Below, piece by piece: positions 23,631 to 32,018 of a stretch of 64,000 nt of DNA. Below the pieces are notes generated by a model, which was not told where the DNA came from, ran no database searches, and saw only the letters and a list, made by a program, of their open reading frames with translations. Both the position numbers and the translations under genes were made by a program. This stretch comes from a virus. Every line of letters starts with the position of its first letter. Positions within the stretch are counted from its first letter, which is position 1. Location: positions 28,034 to 92,033 of IMG/VR virus record IMGVR_UViG_3300044464_000108. The stretch is one strand, 5' to 3'.

Positions 23631-25340
23631 ATGCAAGAGACCTATATCGATGCTGCCGTTTGCAGCATCCAAGAATCCCCGACGAACCCGCGCAAACATT
23701 ACGACCCGGCGAAGATGACCGAGCTCATCGCGAGCGTGAAAGAGCACGGCATCATCACACCCGTTGTCGCGCGCTACGTGCGCGGAAGCACAGATATGCT
23801 CGAGCTCGTCTTCGGGCATCGACGACTTCGTGCCGCTCGCGCAGCGAAGCTCGATCACATCCCGACCATCATCCGGGAGATGACCGACAAGGCCGTTCTC
23901 GAAGCGCAGCTCGTCGAGAACAGCCAACGCGAGGACGTGCACCCGCTCGAAGAGGCGGAAGGGTATCGGCAGCTCAAAGAGGTGCACGACTACACGATCG
24001 AAGATATCGCGCTCAAGGTCGGAAAAGACGCGAGCTACGTCTATTCGCGAATCAAATTGCTCGGTCTCTCCGACCTCGGCAAGCAAGCTTTCTTTGACGG
24101 GAAGATCAATGCATCGGTCGCGCTTCTCGTCGCGCGGATGCCGAGCTTCGAGCTTCAAGACAAGGCGCTGAAAGACATCGTGGGCGAAGGCGACGACGAG
24201 CCGATGAACGTGCAAGAGGCGCGGCGTTTTATTACCGCGCACTTCATGCTTCGGCTTGTGGACGCTCCCTTTCGAAAGGACGATCCAACCCTTGTCGAAG
24301 CGGCCGGCGCTTGCACGAAGTGTCCGAAGCGCACGGGCAATCAGAAGGAACTGTTTGCTGACGTCGAAGCGAAGGACACGTGCACCGACCCGAAGTGCTT
24401 CGAGTTGAAGCGGGGCGCGCATTGGGAGCGTGAGAAGGCGAAGGCAAAGCAGGAAGGCCGAAAGGTGCTTTCACCCGTCGAGACGAAACGACTCTTTCCC
24501 TACAACAACGGCTTGATGCCTCATAACTCCCCGTATGTGGCGCTCGACGAGCGCCCGATCGGCGAAGAGGCTGACAAGCCGTGGAAAGACATTCTCGGTA
24601 AGGACACCCCAAAGAGCGTGCTCGTGCTCGACCCGCTCGGCAACCCGCGCAACCTTGTTCTCAAGGCTGACGTGCTCGCAACCGAGAAGGTGCCCGAGCA
24701 CATCCTTGACAGCGGAGCTCTGTCGACGGTCGTGCCGACGACACGACAGCAACGCGCGAAGGAGCGCGAACGGCTCGAGCAGGTGCAGACGATGAACGAT
24801 GAGTCCATCGCCGATCTCATGAGTGCGATCGGCGGTCGGGGCATTCAGCTCGAGGGCTTCAAGATGCTCTTGAGTTCAATCCTTGAGAGCTCGCATTGGG
24901 CGAGCGTGCTTCGCGACATCACGCGGCGTCGAGGGCTCACGACGTCGAAGGATCTCATGCCTCGGGATGCCGTGCGCGAGTACATCGAGCGGATGACCAC
25001 GATCGAGGAATGCTTTGGGTTGCTTGTCGAAGCGACGGTCTTGCATGACTTGACCGGGGGTGTACCGCTGCAGAGCGTCGAGCTCATCGAAGGGTTTCGA
25101 AAGGTTTACAAGAACGAGGCTTTCGGTGTCGTGGGAACCCCGCCGAAGGCATCGAAGAAGAAGTCCCCCAAAGAGCTTTTTGCATGCGGCACGGTGCTTC
25201 CCAAGGCCGTCAAGACGGTCAAGATTCTTCTGTCCAAAGTCGCCGCTAAGCCGCCCAAGGCGAAAGCCAAAGCAAAGAAGAAGGCGAAGCCTGCATCGCC
25301 CAAGGGCAAGGCCTCAAAAGGCAAACCGAAGAAGCCTTAG
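23631..25340 (+). CDS. ParB-like DNA-binding protein
   Basis: A 569-residue protein with a classic ParB/Spo0J N-terminal domain: SPTNPRKHYDPAKMTELIASV (residues about 15-35), FGHRRLRAAR (60-69) and ENSQREDVHPLEEAEGY (about 97-113), then a helix-turn-helix (IEDIALKVGKDASYVYSRI). A four-Cys zinc site follows (CTKCPKRTG ... CTDPKCFE, about 226-264). The C-terminus is a Lys/Ala/Pro-rich basic tail (500-569). ParB proteins bind parS-like sites and, in the presence of CTP, slide on DNA. Possible roles are genome partition, packaging or gene control. A GGGAGG site precedes ATG 23631. Confidence 0.8.
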   Translation: MQETYIDAAVCSIQESPTNPRKHYDPAKMTELIASVKEHGIITPVVARYVRGSTDMLELVFGHRRLRAARAAKLDHIPTIIREMTDKAVLEAQLVENSQREDVHPLEEAEGYRQLKEVHDYTIEDIALKVGKDASYVYSRIKLLGLSDLGKQAFFDGKINASVALLVARMPSFELQDKALKDIVGEGDDEPMNVQEARRFITAHFMLRLVDAPFRKDDPTLVEAAGACTKCPKRTGNQKELFADVEAKDTCTDPKCFELKRGAHWEREKAKAKQEGRKVLSPVETKRLFPYNNGLMPHNSPYVALDERPIGEEADKPWKDILGKDTPKSVLVLDPLGNPRNLVLKADVLATEKVPEHILDSGALSTVVPTTRQQRAKERERLEQVQTMNDESIADLMSAIGGRGIQLEGFKMLLSSILESSHWASVLRDITRRRGLTTSKDLMPRDAVREYIERMTTIEECFGLLVEATVLHDLTGGVPLQSVELIEGFRKVYKNEAFGVVGTPPKASKKKSPKELFACGTVLPKAVKTVKILLSKVAAKPPKAKAKAKKKAKPASPKGKASKGKPKKP

Positions 25341-25344
25341 TAAC

Positions 25345-25356
25345 CGCGTCATGATG
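25345..25356 (+). promoter_or_regulatory. CGCGTCATGATG element before the helicase
   Basis: CATGAT sits exactly 6 bases before GTG 25362; leaderless spacing. Confidence 0.6.
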
Positions 25357-25361
25357 CGGGT

Positions 25362-27767
25362 GTGCTCACAATCACCGTCGACAACAGAATCCGGATCCGA
25401 GCGGCCGATGTACCGCTCGAGCTCGCGACGGCGCTACGCGAAGAGTTCACGCACCCCAACCCAGATCAGAGAAACATCGCGTCGCTCGAGCAGCTCGTGC
25501 AGCGCTTACGGAACGGCAAGAAGGACGACCGTAAGCGCGCGGGGCGCTACATGGGAATGCTCGCCATCGCGAAGAAGGCCCCTAAGACGATCTGCACGTG
25601 GGCGCACGAGAAGGGTGCTCTCACGTTCCCGCGGGGCGGCATGCAGCGGGTGCGCGATCGACTTGGTGAAGCGGGGATCGAATTCGAAGTCATCGACGCT
25701 CGCACCGAAGGATCAAAAGCACTTGCTCGCGAGCTGAAGCATTCGCGCGCGCTGTACGACTTCCAGGAAGAGATCGTCGAAGTTGGCATCACGCGCGAGA
25801 ACTGTCTCGCGCGTTCCCCGACGGGATGTCTCGCGGGTGATTCGATCATCGGTGTGAACCGAGCTGGGAAGAGCTTTCAGATCGAGATCTCTGAGCTCGT
25901 TCGTAGACATGAGGGTGGCCTAACGAAGAGTCGAACGTGGGACCGAGAGATCCCGACGACTGTCCGAGCCCGATGTGCCGACGGAACCATTCGGTTGTGT
26001 CGGCTTGTCGATGCGTATGTGAGCGGTGAAAAGCAGGTTTACGAGGTCGTGACGTCCAGCGGGCGAAAGCTGCGGGCGACGGCAGAGCATCGGTTTTTAA
26101 CCCCGAAGGGCTGGCGTGTCCTTGGTGGTTTGCATGTGGGGGATCTGCTTTTCTGTGAGGCTCGGACGCGAAGGCATGGTGTTCGTCCAAAGACTTGGTA
26201 TCGGCTCGTTTCCGGCTTGAAGAGTCATCCGTATGCGGGAAGACTTGGCGTGAAGCCTGGGAAGGGTGGGACGAGTGTTCCAATGCACCGTCTTGTTGTC
26301 GAAGCGGTGTTGAACGGTTGCGATTACGAGTCCTTCATCGCCGAACTTCGGAGCGGTGAGATTCCGCGACATTGGACGTTTCTCGATCCTTCCAAGTGGA
26401 TTGTTCATCATCGAGACGAGAACCCGAGAAACAACACACTCGAGAACCTTGTCGTGATGACTGACGGGGAGCACAAGCAAGAGCATGCGGCAGCAAACAC
26501 TGTGAATGTTCTCCCCCGCACGGTCGAAGAGGAGATCGTTGCCATCTCAAAGTGTGGTGTCGAGATGACTTACGATCTCTCGCTCGAGTCACCTCACAAC
26601 TTTCTTGCAAATGGGATCGTTGTACACAACAGCGGCAAGACGACGGCGGCTCTTGCCTACGCGGCAGCAACCGGGCTCGCAACCCTCGTGATCGTGGCGA
26701 ATCAACATCTGCTCGATCAGTGGATCGAACGGTGTGAGCTCGAGCTAGGCATGAACCGAAAGGACGTCGGCATCATCGGCGGCTCGAAGTTCAAGCTCGG
26801 AGCGATGACGATCGCGATGCAGCAAAGTCTCGCGAAGCTCTTCGAACGCGAGGACGACCCGCGCCGCGAAGAGGTGCTCTCGAGCTTTGGCACGGTGATC
26901 GCCGACGAGGTTCACCTGTTCGCCGCAAAGACGTTCCTCGCGGTGATCGATCGCATACCCGCGCGCTATCGCCTTGGTGTGTCCGCCGACGAGCGCCGCA
27001 AAGACAAGAAACAGTTCCTGCTTTACGACGTCTTCGGACCCGTGGCGGTCGACGTGAAAGAGAGCGAGCTCGTCGAGCGGAAGATCATTCTTGACGTCGA
27101 AGTGCGCGTCGTGCCGACGGGCTTCGACATGCCTTGGTACCAAGAGACTCCCGAGACCGAGCGAGGGATGGTCTTTGATCGGGTGCTCGATGGGCTTACA
27201 GCTTCGGCCGAGCGGAACACCATCATCCACCGCATCGCGGCCGAAGAGTGTGATGCCGAACAGATCTTAGTCTTCTCGCATCGGGTCGAGCATTGTCAGC
27301 GACTCGAAGCGGACTTCCGGTGTGACTACTCCGATCACACGAACACTGGTTTGCTGCTTGGGGGTGACCTCCAAGCCACGGAATTCAAGCGCACGGTCAA
27401 AGGCCTTCGAGCAAAGACGGTGAGTGTTGCTTACGGCACGTACCAAGCCATTGCGGCGAGCTTGGACTTCCCAAGCATCGCGGTGGGCATCGCGACGACC
27501 CCCATCCACAACAACCCCCAGACCATTCGACAAGTCAAAGGGAGGCTCTGTCGTACGGCAGCGGGCAAAGGAGAAGCACGTCTTTACGCTCTTTGGGATG
27601 AAGCCATTCAAGGGCGGCGGTTTTTGCGTAACCTGATCGTTCGCGCTCGGAGGGTTTTGGTTCGCGTTGGAGAGGAGTGGGTTGATGGTCGGGCTCATCT
27701 CGCGAGGCTCGACGAAGAGGCAAGGAAGCACGACACGACAACGGGCACGGGCGATCTTTTTCAATAA
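25362..27767 (+). CDS. SF2 helicase (UvsW-like) interrupted by an intein
   Basis: An 801-residue precursor. Removing the intein (residues 156-423) leaves a 533-residue SF2 helicase: the Walker A site SPTG/SGKTT is split by the intein, DEVH lies at residues 515-518 (VIADEVHLF), and later motifs include VFSHRVEHCQRLE and QVKGRLCRTAAGKGE (motif VI-like). Such phage helicases unwind branched recombination and replication intermediates (T4 UvsW). GTG 25362 follows a CATGAT element by six bases. It is active only after protein splicing, because the ATP site is broken in the precursor. Confidence 0.85.
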   Translation: MLTITVDNRIRIRAADVPLELATALREEFTHPNPDQRNIASLEQLVQRLRNGKKDDRKRAGRYMGMLAIAKKAPKTICTWAHEKGALTFPRGGMQRVRDRLGEAGIEFEVIDARTEGSKALARELKHSRALYDFQEEIVEVGITRENCLARSPTGCLAGDSIIGVNRAGKSFQIEISELVRRHEGGLTKSRTWDREIPTTVRARCADGTIRLCRLVDAYVSGEKQVYEVVTSSGRKLRATAEHRFLTPKGWRVLGGLHVGDLLFCEARTRRHGVRPKTWYRLVSGLKSHPYAGRLGVKPGKGGTSVPMHRLVVEAVLNGCDYESFIAELRSGEIPRHWTFLDPSKWIVHHRDENPRNNTLENLVVMTDGEHKQEHAAANTVNVLPRTVEEEIVAISKCGVEMTYDLSLESPHNFLANGIVVHNSGKTTAALAYAAATGLATLVIVANQHLLDQWIERCELELGMNRKDVGIIGGSKFKLGAMTIAMQQSLAKLFEREDDPRREEVLSSFGTVIADEVHLFAAKTFLAVIDRIPARYRLGVSADERRKDKKQFLLYDVFGPVAVDVKESELVERKIILDVEVRVVPTGFDMPWYQETPETERGMVFDRVLDGLTASAERNTIIHRIAAEECDAEQILVFSHRVEHCQRLEADFRCDYSDHTNTGLLLGGDLQATEFKRTVKGLRAKTVSVAYGTYQAIAASLDFPSIAVGIATTPIHNNPQTIRQVKGRLCRTAAGKGEARLYALWDEAIQGRRFLRNLIVRARRVLVRVGEEWVDGRAHLARLDEEARKHDTTTGTGDLFQ
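25827..26630 (+). mobile_element. Intein with HNH homing endonuclease inside the helicase P-loop
   Basis: 268 residues from Cys1 (CLAGDSIIG, block A) to the terminal VVHN, with Ser as the +1 residue, all as expected for a splicing intein. Block B is visible as RATAEHRFLT (about intein residue 85), and block F as LSLESPHNFLANGIVVHN. A middle domain holds an HNH nuclease (IVHHRDENPRNNTLENL). It is inserted between G and S of the Walker A motif PTG/SGKTT, a favoured intein site because that codon string is highly conserved. Confidence 0.9.
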
Positions 27768-27777
27768 GGGGAGCGGC

Positions 27778-28308
27778 ATGGCACGTGTGCAGATGACATC
27801 CGGGTACAAGGACGAGATCTTGACTTCAGCTCGACTCGAAAGTGATCCGAGTCAGCTAGCGCGGGCGACAGCTCTATCGGATTGGGTCGGGGTAGGTAAG
27901 TCGAAGCCGAAGAGCAAACCGAGTCCGGTGACTTGCTTCAAGCGTGCAAAGCACGAGCTCGAGCAATTCCTTTTGGAAGGTCCGCTCGATGACAGGATGA
28001 AGGGTCGTCACTTCGTCGCGCTCTATGCACGCTTGCATGAAAAAACTTATGGGGTGGCTCCCGCCGAGCTTGAAGGAACGGTTTTCTTTGGGGCTGTGAG
28101 TGCTGCGGATCGAATGCTTCGCGTCGAGTTCGACGGCAAAGCCGAAGCGATGATCGACTTCATTCGATGGGTTTGGGTGCGCGAGCGCTCGCGCGAGAAG
28201 GGTCGTCGAGCTCGTGAGGAAGCGACGGCTTTTCGCATTCAGTGGCGTCTTCAGTTCGTTCGACGTGAGTTGCTCGTCGACTTCCGCGTCATGACTAGAG
28301 CACGATGA
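27778..28308 (+). CDS. Unknown protein between the helicase genes
   Basis: A 176-residue protein starting at ATG 27778 after AAGGGGAG, overlapping the DnaB-like start by 4 bases. It has a helical core (CFKRAKHELEQFLLEGP, ALYARLHEKTYG) and a basic helix (VWVRERSREKGRRAREEA) near the end. Its place between two helicase genes suggests a replication accessory, perhaps a helicase loader, but no motif supports that. Confidence 0.6.
   Translation: MARVQMTSGYKDEILTSARLESDPSQLARATALSDWVGVGKSKPKSKPSPVTCFKRAKHELEQFLLEGPLDDRMKGRHFVALYARLHEKTYGVAPAELEGTVFFGAVSAADRMLRVEFDGKAEAMIDFIRWVWVRERSREKGRRAREEATAFRIQWRLQFVRRELLVDFRVMTRAR
28285..28296 (+). promoter_or_regulatory. CGCGTCATGACT element before the DnaB-like gene
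   Basis: A near-match to the CGCGTCATSAT set, 8 bases before ATG 28305, inside the 3' end of the preceding gene. Confidence 0.35.
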
Positions 28309-29849
28309 AACGATCGGCGGCTCCTCGGAAGGTTGAAGATCCCAAGGCAAAGGTCCAACCAAAGAAGATTCCCCCGAAGCCGCCGCTCCTCACATCCAAG
28401 GTACCCACCAAGGCATCCACTAAAGGCGAGATCGTCAAGATCACACACGATGCCGTGAACGAGCAGGTGCTCATTGCGGCGGCGATTGTGGATCATCCGA
28501 TGCGGCGCAAGCTGCTCGGCATGGTGAAACCCGATGCACTCTTTGCAAAGGGGCACCCTGAGATCTGGACTGTGATCGGAGAGCTCGAATCGCGCGGGCT
28601 TGGCTACGACCCCGCGACGGTGCGGCAGCTCTCGAATGGTGCGGTTGATACCGAGTACCTCGACGACCTCATCCGTCAACGTCCGGCGCTCCCGCCGAAC
28701 TTGATGCATCACGTGGACTGTCTGCAATGGGACCGTGCTCGCGTTGAAGCCACGCGCGGTCCCATTGCATCGCTCCTCGATTGCCTTCGTGATCCGACGT
28801 CGGATCAAGAGCGGGTGCGCTCTCTCGCGCGGCAGGTGGCCCAATGCTTTGATGGGTACGGCTCGACGAAGTACTTGCGCGATCCGGTGCAGCTCGTCGC
28901 GGAACAGATGGCGATTATTCGTGCGCGACGCGAGGGGATTGCTTGCTACCCGTTCGGGCTCCCCGGCTTCGATCACTACACGAGCGGACCCAAAGAGGGC
29001 GAGTGGCGAGTCCTTCCCGGACTCGCGCCGAAGATGGTCACACTCATTACGGGGCTCTCGGGTTCGGGCAAGACGACGGTGACAGCGCAGATTGCGCTCG
29101 CCCAGATCAACGCCGGGCGAAAGGTTCTCTATGGGGCTTGGGAACAAGGCGACGGCATGACGCTCGAGCTGCTCGCATCGATCAGCCTCGGACTCTCACG
29201 CTCGCGCCTCACGTCGGGCAGCATCACGGACGAAGAGGAAACCATGCTTCGCGAGGAGATGGATCGGATCACGGGGCTCGTTCGCTTCTTCGCGATGCCC
29301 TTTGGTAGGGTCAAAGGTGAGAAGCAACAGAACGACAAGAACCTTGATCTGATCCATCAATACGTTGCGGAGTCCGGGTGTGAGATCTTCATTGCCGACC
29401 TTTGGCGGTACGCGCTTCGTCAGTACGAACCGGACGAAGAAGAGCACGCGCTGAAAAGGCAGAAGGCAATAGCGGTCGAGACGAATACGCATCACATCTT
29501 GATCCATCAACTGCGCGGGAAGGAGCTCGAGAACCGACCCGACAAGCGACCGACCCGCGAAGGCATCAAAGGGACGGGGGCATGGATCGAAGTGCCCGAC
29601 AACATCCTTGGTGTTCATCGTCCGGCGCTTTGGAAGAACGTGGACGACGTGATCCTTGAGTCGATCTTGCTCAAGCAACGTCACGGGATCTGGCCGCTGG
29701 CCGTCGAGTTCGATTGGGATCCCGACCTCGGCACGATCACGAACGGGCGCGGCGTCGACTACGCGCGCCCGGGTGAAGAAACGTCGATGGACGACTTCTT
29801 GGACGAGACACGAACGCGCAAACGACCGCGGAAGGGGAAAGCATCATGA
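28305..29849 (+). CDS. DnaB-like replicative helicase
   Basis: A 514-residue RecA-fold helicase. The N-terminal domain (residues 45-165) has DnaB-like helices (LIAAAIVDHPMRRKLLGM). Walker A is GLSGSGKTT (about 250-258), the motif 1a region is GAWEQGD, Walker B is IFIADLW (about 360-366), and HILIHQLRGKE resembles motif 3/4. It unwinds DNA 5' to 3' ahead of the polymerase and partners with the primase encoded just downstream. The start overlaps the previous gene's stop. Confidence 0.85.
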   Translation: MKRSAAPRKVEDPKAKVQPKKIPPKPPLLTSKVPTKASTKGEIVKITHDAVNEQVLIAAAIVDHPMRRKLLGMVKPDALFAKGHPEIWTVIGELESRGLGYDPATVRQLSNGAVDTEYLDDLIRQRPALPPNLMHHVDCLQWDRARVEATRGPIASLLDCLRDPTSDQERVRSLARQVAQCFDGYGSTKYLRDPVQLVAEQMAIIRARREGIACYPFGLPGFDHYTSGPKEGEWRVLPGLAPKMVTLITGLSGSGKTTVTAQIALAQINAGRKVLYGAWEQGDGMTLELLASISLGLSRSRLTSGSITDEEETMLREEMDRITGLVRFFAMPFGRVKGEKQQNDKNLDLIHQYVAESGCEIFIADLWRYALRQYEPDEEEHALKRQKAIAVETNTHHILIHQLRGKELENRPDKRPTREGIKGTGAWIEVPDNILGVHRPALWKNVDDVILESILLKQRHGIWPLAVEFDWDPDLGTITNGRGVDYARPGEETSMDDFLDETRTRKRPRKGKAS

Positions 29850-30193
29850 GCACACCGATCGACCGATTGCAGAACTCGCTCGAAGAGATCCGAGAAGAGA
29901 TCCTCGACTATGACCCGGACGCGAAGAAGGGGCGCGATGCGTGGGACGAACGCCGAATCGACCTCGACGTACGTCTCCGGCTTGCGCTCGAGTATGTCGA
30001 GCGGATCCGGGAGGTTTACGAGCGCCCTTCGGAAGATCGATCTTCCGAGAGCCCGCAAGAATTCGAAGAAGGCACGGCGGAACGTTGGCAAAAGGGACCG
30101 GGCGAGCATCTCGCCAAGTATCTCGAAGAGAGCCGGCGGCAGGCGTTCATTGACGAGATGAACGGGAAGTACAGGAATCCCCGTGCGGGTTGA
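29846..30193 (+). CDS. Unknown acidic helical protein with in-frame palindrome insert
   Basis: A 115-residue, highly charged helical protein between the helicase and primase genes, overlapping both (4 and 11 bases). Residues about 62-68 (SEDRSSE) are encoded by the dispersed palindrome, splitting two predicted helices (VRLRLALEYVERIREVYE and then TAERWQKGPGEHLAKYLEE). The insert probably forms a flexible loop. No function is assigned. Confidence 0.6.
   Translation: MSTPIDRLQNSLEEIREEILDYDPDAKKGRDAWDERRIDLDVRLRLALEYVERIREVYERPSEDRSSESPQEFEEGTAERWQKGPGEHLAKYLEESRRQAFIDEMNGKYRNPRAG
30029..30048. repeat. Dispersed 20-bp palindrome, copy 6 (in coding sequence)
   Basis: Perfect 20-mer inside the 29846 gene, read as SEDRSSE; CCCT flanks the left arm. 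Confidence 0.9.
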
Positions 30194-31169
30194 TATCCCG
30201 AAGTTGCTCGAGCGGCTCGGCATCGACGCGGAGCTCCGGGGGCAATCGTGGTGGGCTTGTTGCCCCTACCACACGGAGCGGACCCCGAGTTGGGAGATCA
30301 AAGACGAGCCGACGAGCACGAAGCACGGCTTCCACCGTTGCTATGGGTGCGGGTCAGGCGGCGGTGTGCTCGGGCTTGTCGCCCAAGTCATCGGCGCGGA
30401 CATCGAGCAACGCGAGGGGCTCAAGGCGTCGATCACGTGGCTCAAGGATGCCGGCGCTCAAGTCGAGCGGCCCCCCGTCATCGAAGCGCACGTCATCTGC
30501 AAGCTACCCCGGCGAGCCTTCACGCTTCCCGCCGGGGTCGTCTTTGCTCCGTTCCAGCGATGGGTGTCGACCGCGCGGCGCTACCTTGAGACTCGAAAGA
30601 TCATGAGCGAGCAGGTCGAGCGTTGGGGGCTCGGCTATGCCGTCGATGGTCGTCTCGCGGGACGCATCGTCATTCCGGTGCGCAACTCGCTCGGGCGCGT
30701 GATCAGCTACGCCGCTCGAGCATTCACGGATGCGAAAAAGAAGTACCTCGCACCCGACAAGAGCGAGGGGTCAACACCCGGTGCGGTGTTCGGCGAGCAG
30801 CATTGGCCCGCTGTCGGCGAGCGAAAGCTGCTCGTGTTGTGCGAAGGCGGCTTCGATGCAATCGCGGTGCACAACGTCACGGGGGGAAGCGTGGCGGCGA
30901 TCTTTGGCTCCGAGCTTTTGCCGGCGCATCTCGCGAAGCTGTCGACGTTCGAGGAGATCGTCAACGCGAGCGACCCCGATGCCGCGGGTGAGAAGGTTTG
31001 GAAAGCTCTCTCGATGGCACTCGCGCGTTGGGTGCGCATGCGTCGCGTCGAGATGCCGACGGGGCTCGATGCAGCCAAGCTCTATCAAGACGATCCGGAG
31101 CGTCTTCGGAGGTTGTTCGATGGCAAAGAGAGCAACGGGCCTGTATCGCTTCCTCGCGTCGCAGGGTGA
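30183..31169 (+). CDS. DnaG-like primase
   Basis: A 328-residue primase with an N-terminal CHC2 zinc site (CCPYHTERTPSW at about residues 24-35, then CYGCGSGG at 54-61) and a Toprim domain with LVLCEGGFDAIA (about 217-228) and NASDPDAAGEKVW (about 260-272). It makes RNA primers on the lagging strand and would work with the DnaB-like helicase upstream. GTG 30183 overlaps the previous gene. It is shorter than full DnaG (about 580) and lacks the helicase-binding C-terminal domain. Confidence 0.85.
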   Translation: MRVDIPKLLERLGIDAELRGQSWWACCPYHTERTPSWEIKDEPTSTKHGFHRCYGCGSGGGVLGLVAQVIGADIEQREGLKASITWLKDAGAQVERPPVIEAHVICKLPRRAFTLPAGVVFAPFQRWVSTARRYLETRKIMSEQVERWGLGYAVDGRLAGRIVIPVRNSLGRVISYAARAFTDAKKKYLAPDKSEGSTPGAVFGEQHWPAVGERKLLVLCEGGFDAIAVHNVTGGSVAAIFGSELLPAHLAKLSTFEEIVNASDPDAAGEKVWKALSMALARWVRMRRVEMPTGLDAAKLYQDDPERLRRLFDGKESNGPVSLPRVAG

Positions 31170-31449
31170 AGCCGCTTGGCGGCAGCACATTCTCGACGTG
31201 CTCGAGCTTGCGCAAGGCAACGTCACGCGAGCGGCGTACGTGCTCGACATCTCTCGCCGACAATTGATCCGCCTGATCAAGCGTGCGACTCTCCTTTCGG
31301 AGCTCGAGCGGATTCGCGTCGAGAGCTGGAACGACATCGATCAAGCGATCGTGAAACTAGGAGGAACGCCGTGGACGAAGACACAAAGAACATGGTTAAG
31401 GCCATCTTCGGCGGCAAAGATGCCGCCCAGATCGAAGCCGAGCTTTTAA
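31120..31449 (+). CDS. Fis-type helix-turn-helix protein
   Basis: A 109-residue protein beginning inside the primase gene (50-base overlap in another frame). Residues about 19-55 (HILDVLELAQGNVTRAAYVLDISRRQLIRLIKR) are a close match to the Fis/NtrC-type C-terminal DNA-binding helix-turn-helix: NVTRAAYVLDISRRQLIRLIKR is the recognition unit. It may bind DNA as a dimer and bend it or regulate phage genes. Its end overlaps the next small gene by 79 bases, an unusual amount, so the tail of one of the two may be wrong. Confidence 0.6.
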   Translation: MAKRATGLYRFLASQGEAAWRQHILDVLELAQGNVTRAAYVLDISRRQLIRLIKRATLLSELERIRVESWNDIDQAIVKLGGTPWTKTQRTWLRPSSAAKMPPRSKPSF

Positions 31450-31529
31450 CGAGTTCGCACGCCGGGACGATCAAAAGCCCAAAGGTTCTCGCGGCATATC
31501 TCGCGAGCGTGGCAAACGGCGACGAGTGA
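31371..31529 (+). CDS. Small unknown protein
   Basis: A 52-residue protein from GTG 31371 with ACTAGGAGGAACGCC just before it, a very good ribosome site. The sequence is MDEDTKNMVKAIFGGKDAAQ, followed by a helical LAAYLASVANGDE end. It overlaps the Fis-like gene in another frame. The ribosome site makes it likely to be made; no function is assigned. Confidence 0.6.
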   Translation: MDEDTKNMVKAIFGGKDAAQIEAELLTSSHAGTIKSPKVLAAYLASVANGDE

Positions 31530-31536
31530 TTCGGTT

Positions 31537-31548
31537 CGCGTCATGATG
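31537..31548 (+). promoter_or_regulatory. CGCGTCATGATG element before 31555 gene
   Basis: CATGAT sits 7 bases before ATG 31555. The position also decides between ATG 31543 (inside the element) and 31555. Confidence 0.55.
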
Positions 31549-31554
31549 TGGGTG

Positions 31555-31881
31555 ATGAGTACTTCACGCGCAAAAACCGAAGAGAAGGGTGGCTTCCGAT
31601 TCACCGTGATCGGGGCTCTCATCCCTCATGACCCGAAGGAAGCCGCAAAACAGCTCCAAGCCGTCTACGACGCCGAGCTTGCGAAGAAGGATGTTCACTT
31701 CAACGGGGTGGGCGTCCGGGTCGCAAAGGTGCTCGGCATTGGCTATGCGACCCTGCAGCGCTGGCTTCTACGCCTCGAAGAAGCCAAGTGCCCGGTCAAT
31801 ACGGGGCGCGATGCCTGTCAAGCCAAGCACGCGGCAGCGAAGCCGGTGAAGCGCTCTACGAAGCGTTCCCGAGCAGCTTGA
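31555..31881 (+). CDS. Small helix-turn-helix-like protein
   Basis: A 108-residue protein. ATG 31555 follows CATGAT by seven bases. Residues about 55-75 (VRVAKVLGIGYATLQRWLLRL) form a likely helix-turn-helix, and the C-terminus is basic (AAKPVKRSTKRSRAA). It may be a DNA-binding regulator. No better family match is visible. Confidence 0.55.
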   Translation: MSTSRAKTEEKGGFRFTVIGALIPHDPKEAAKQLQAVYDAELAKKDVHFNGVGVRVAKVLGIGYATLQRWLLRLEEAKCPVNTGRDACQAKHAAAKPVKRSTKRSRAA

Positions 31882-31948
31882 AAGAACTTCCCTGACCGCG
31901 GAAACCGACCCTTCCCGAAAATAGTTCAGGACGATCACCTTTTCCCTA

Positions 31949-31976
31949 TTGCGTCTAACTCATCATGAGATATATC
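31949..31976 (+). promoter_or_regulatory. Promoter with operator-like palindrome in the spacer (copy 1)
   Basis: TTGCGT, 16 bases, TATATC. The spacer carries TAACTCATCATGAGATA (31956-31972), an imperfect version of the palindrome TAGCTCATCATGAGCTA seen at 61.9 and 63.7 kb. It lies 43 bases before ATG 32019, with a leader that contains GAAGAAAGAGAG. A spacer operator would allow repression by steric block. Confidence 0.55.
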
Positions 31977-32018
31977 TCTTTCACCGGTCGGGCAGACCGA
32001 GAAGAAAGAGAGACCTCG

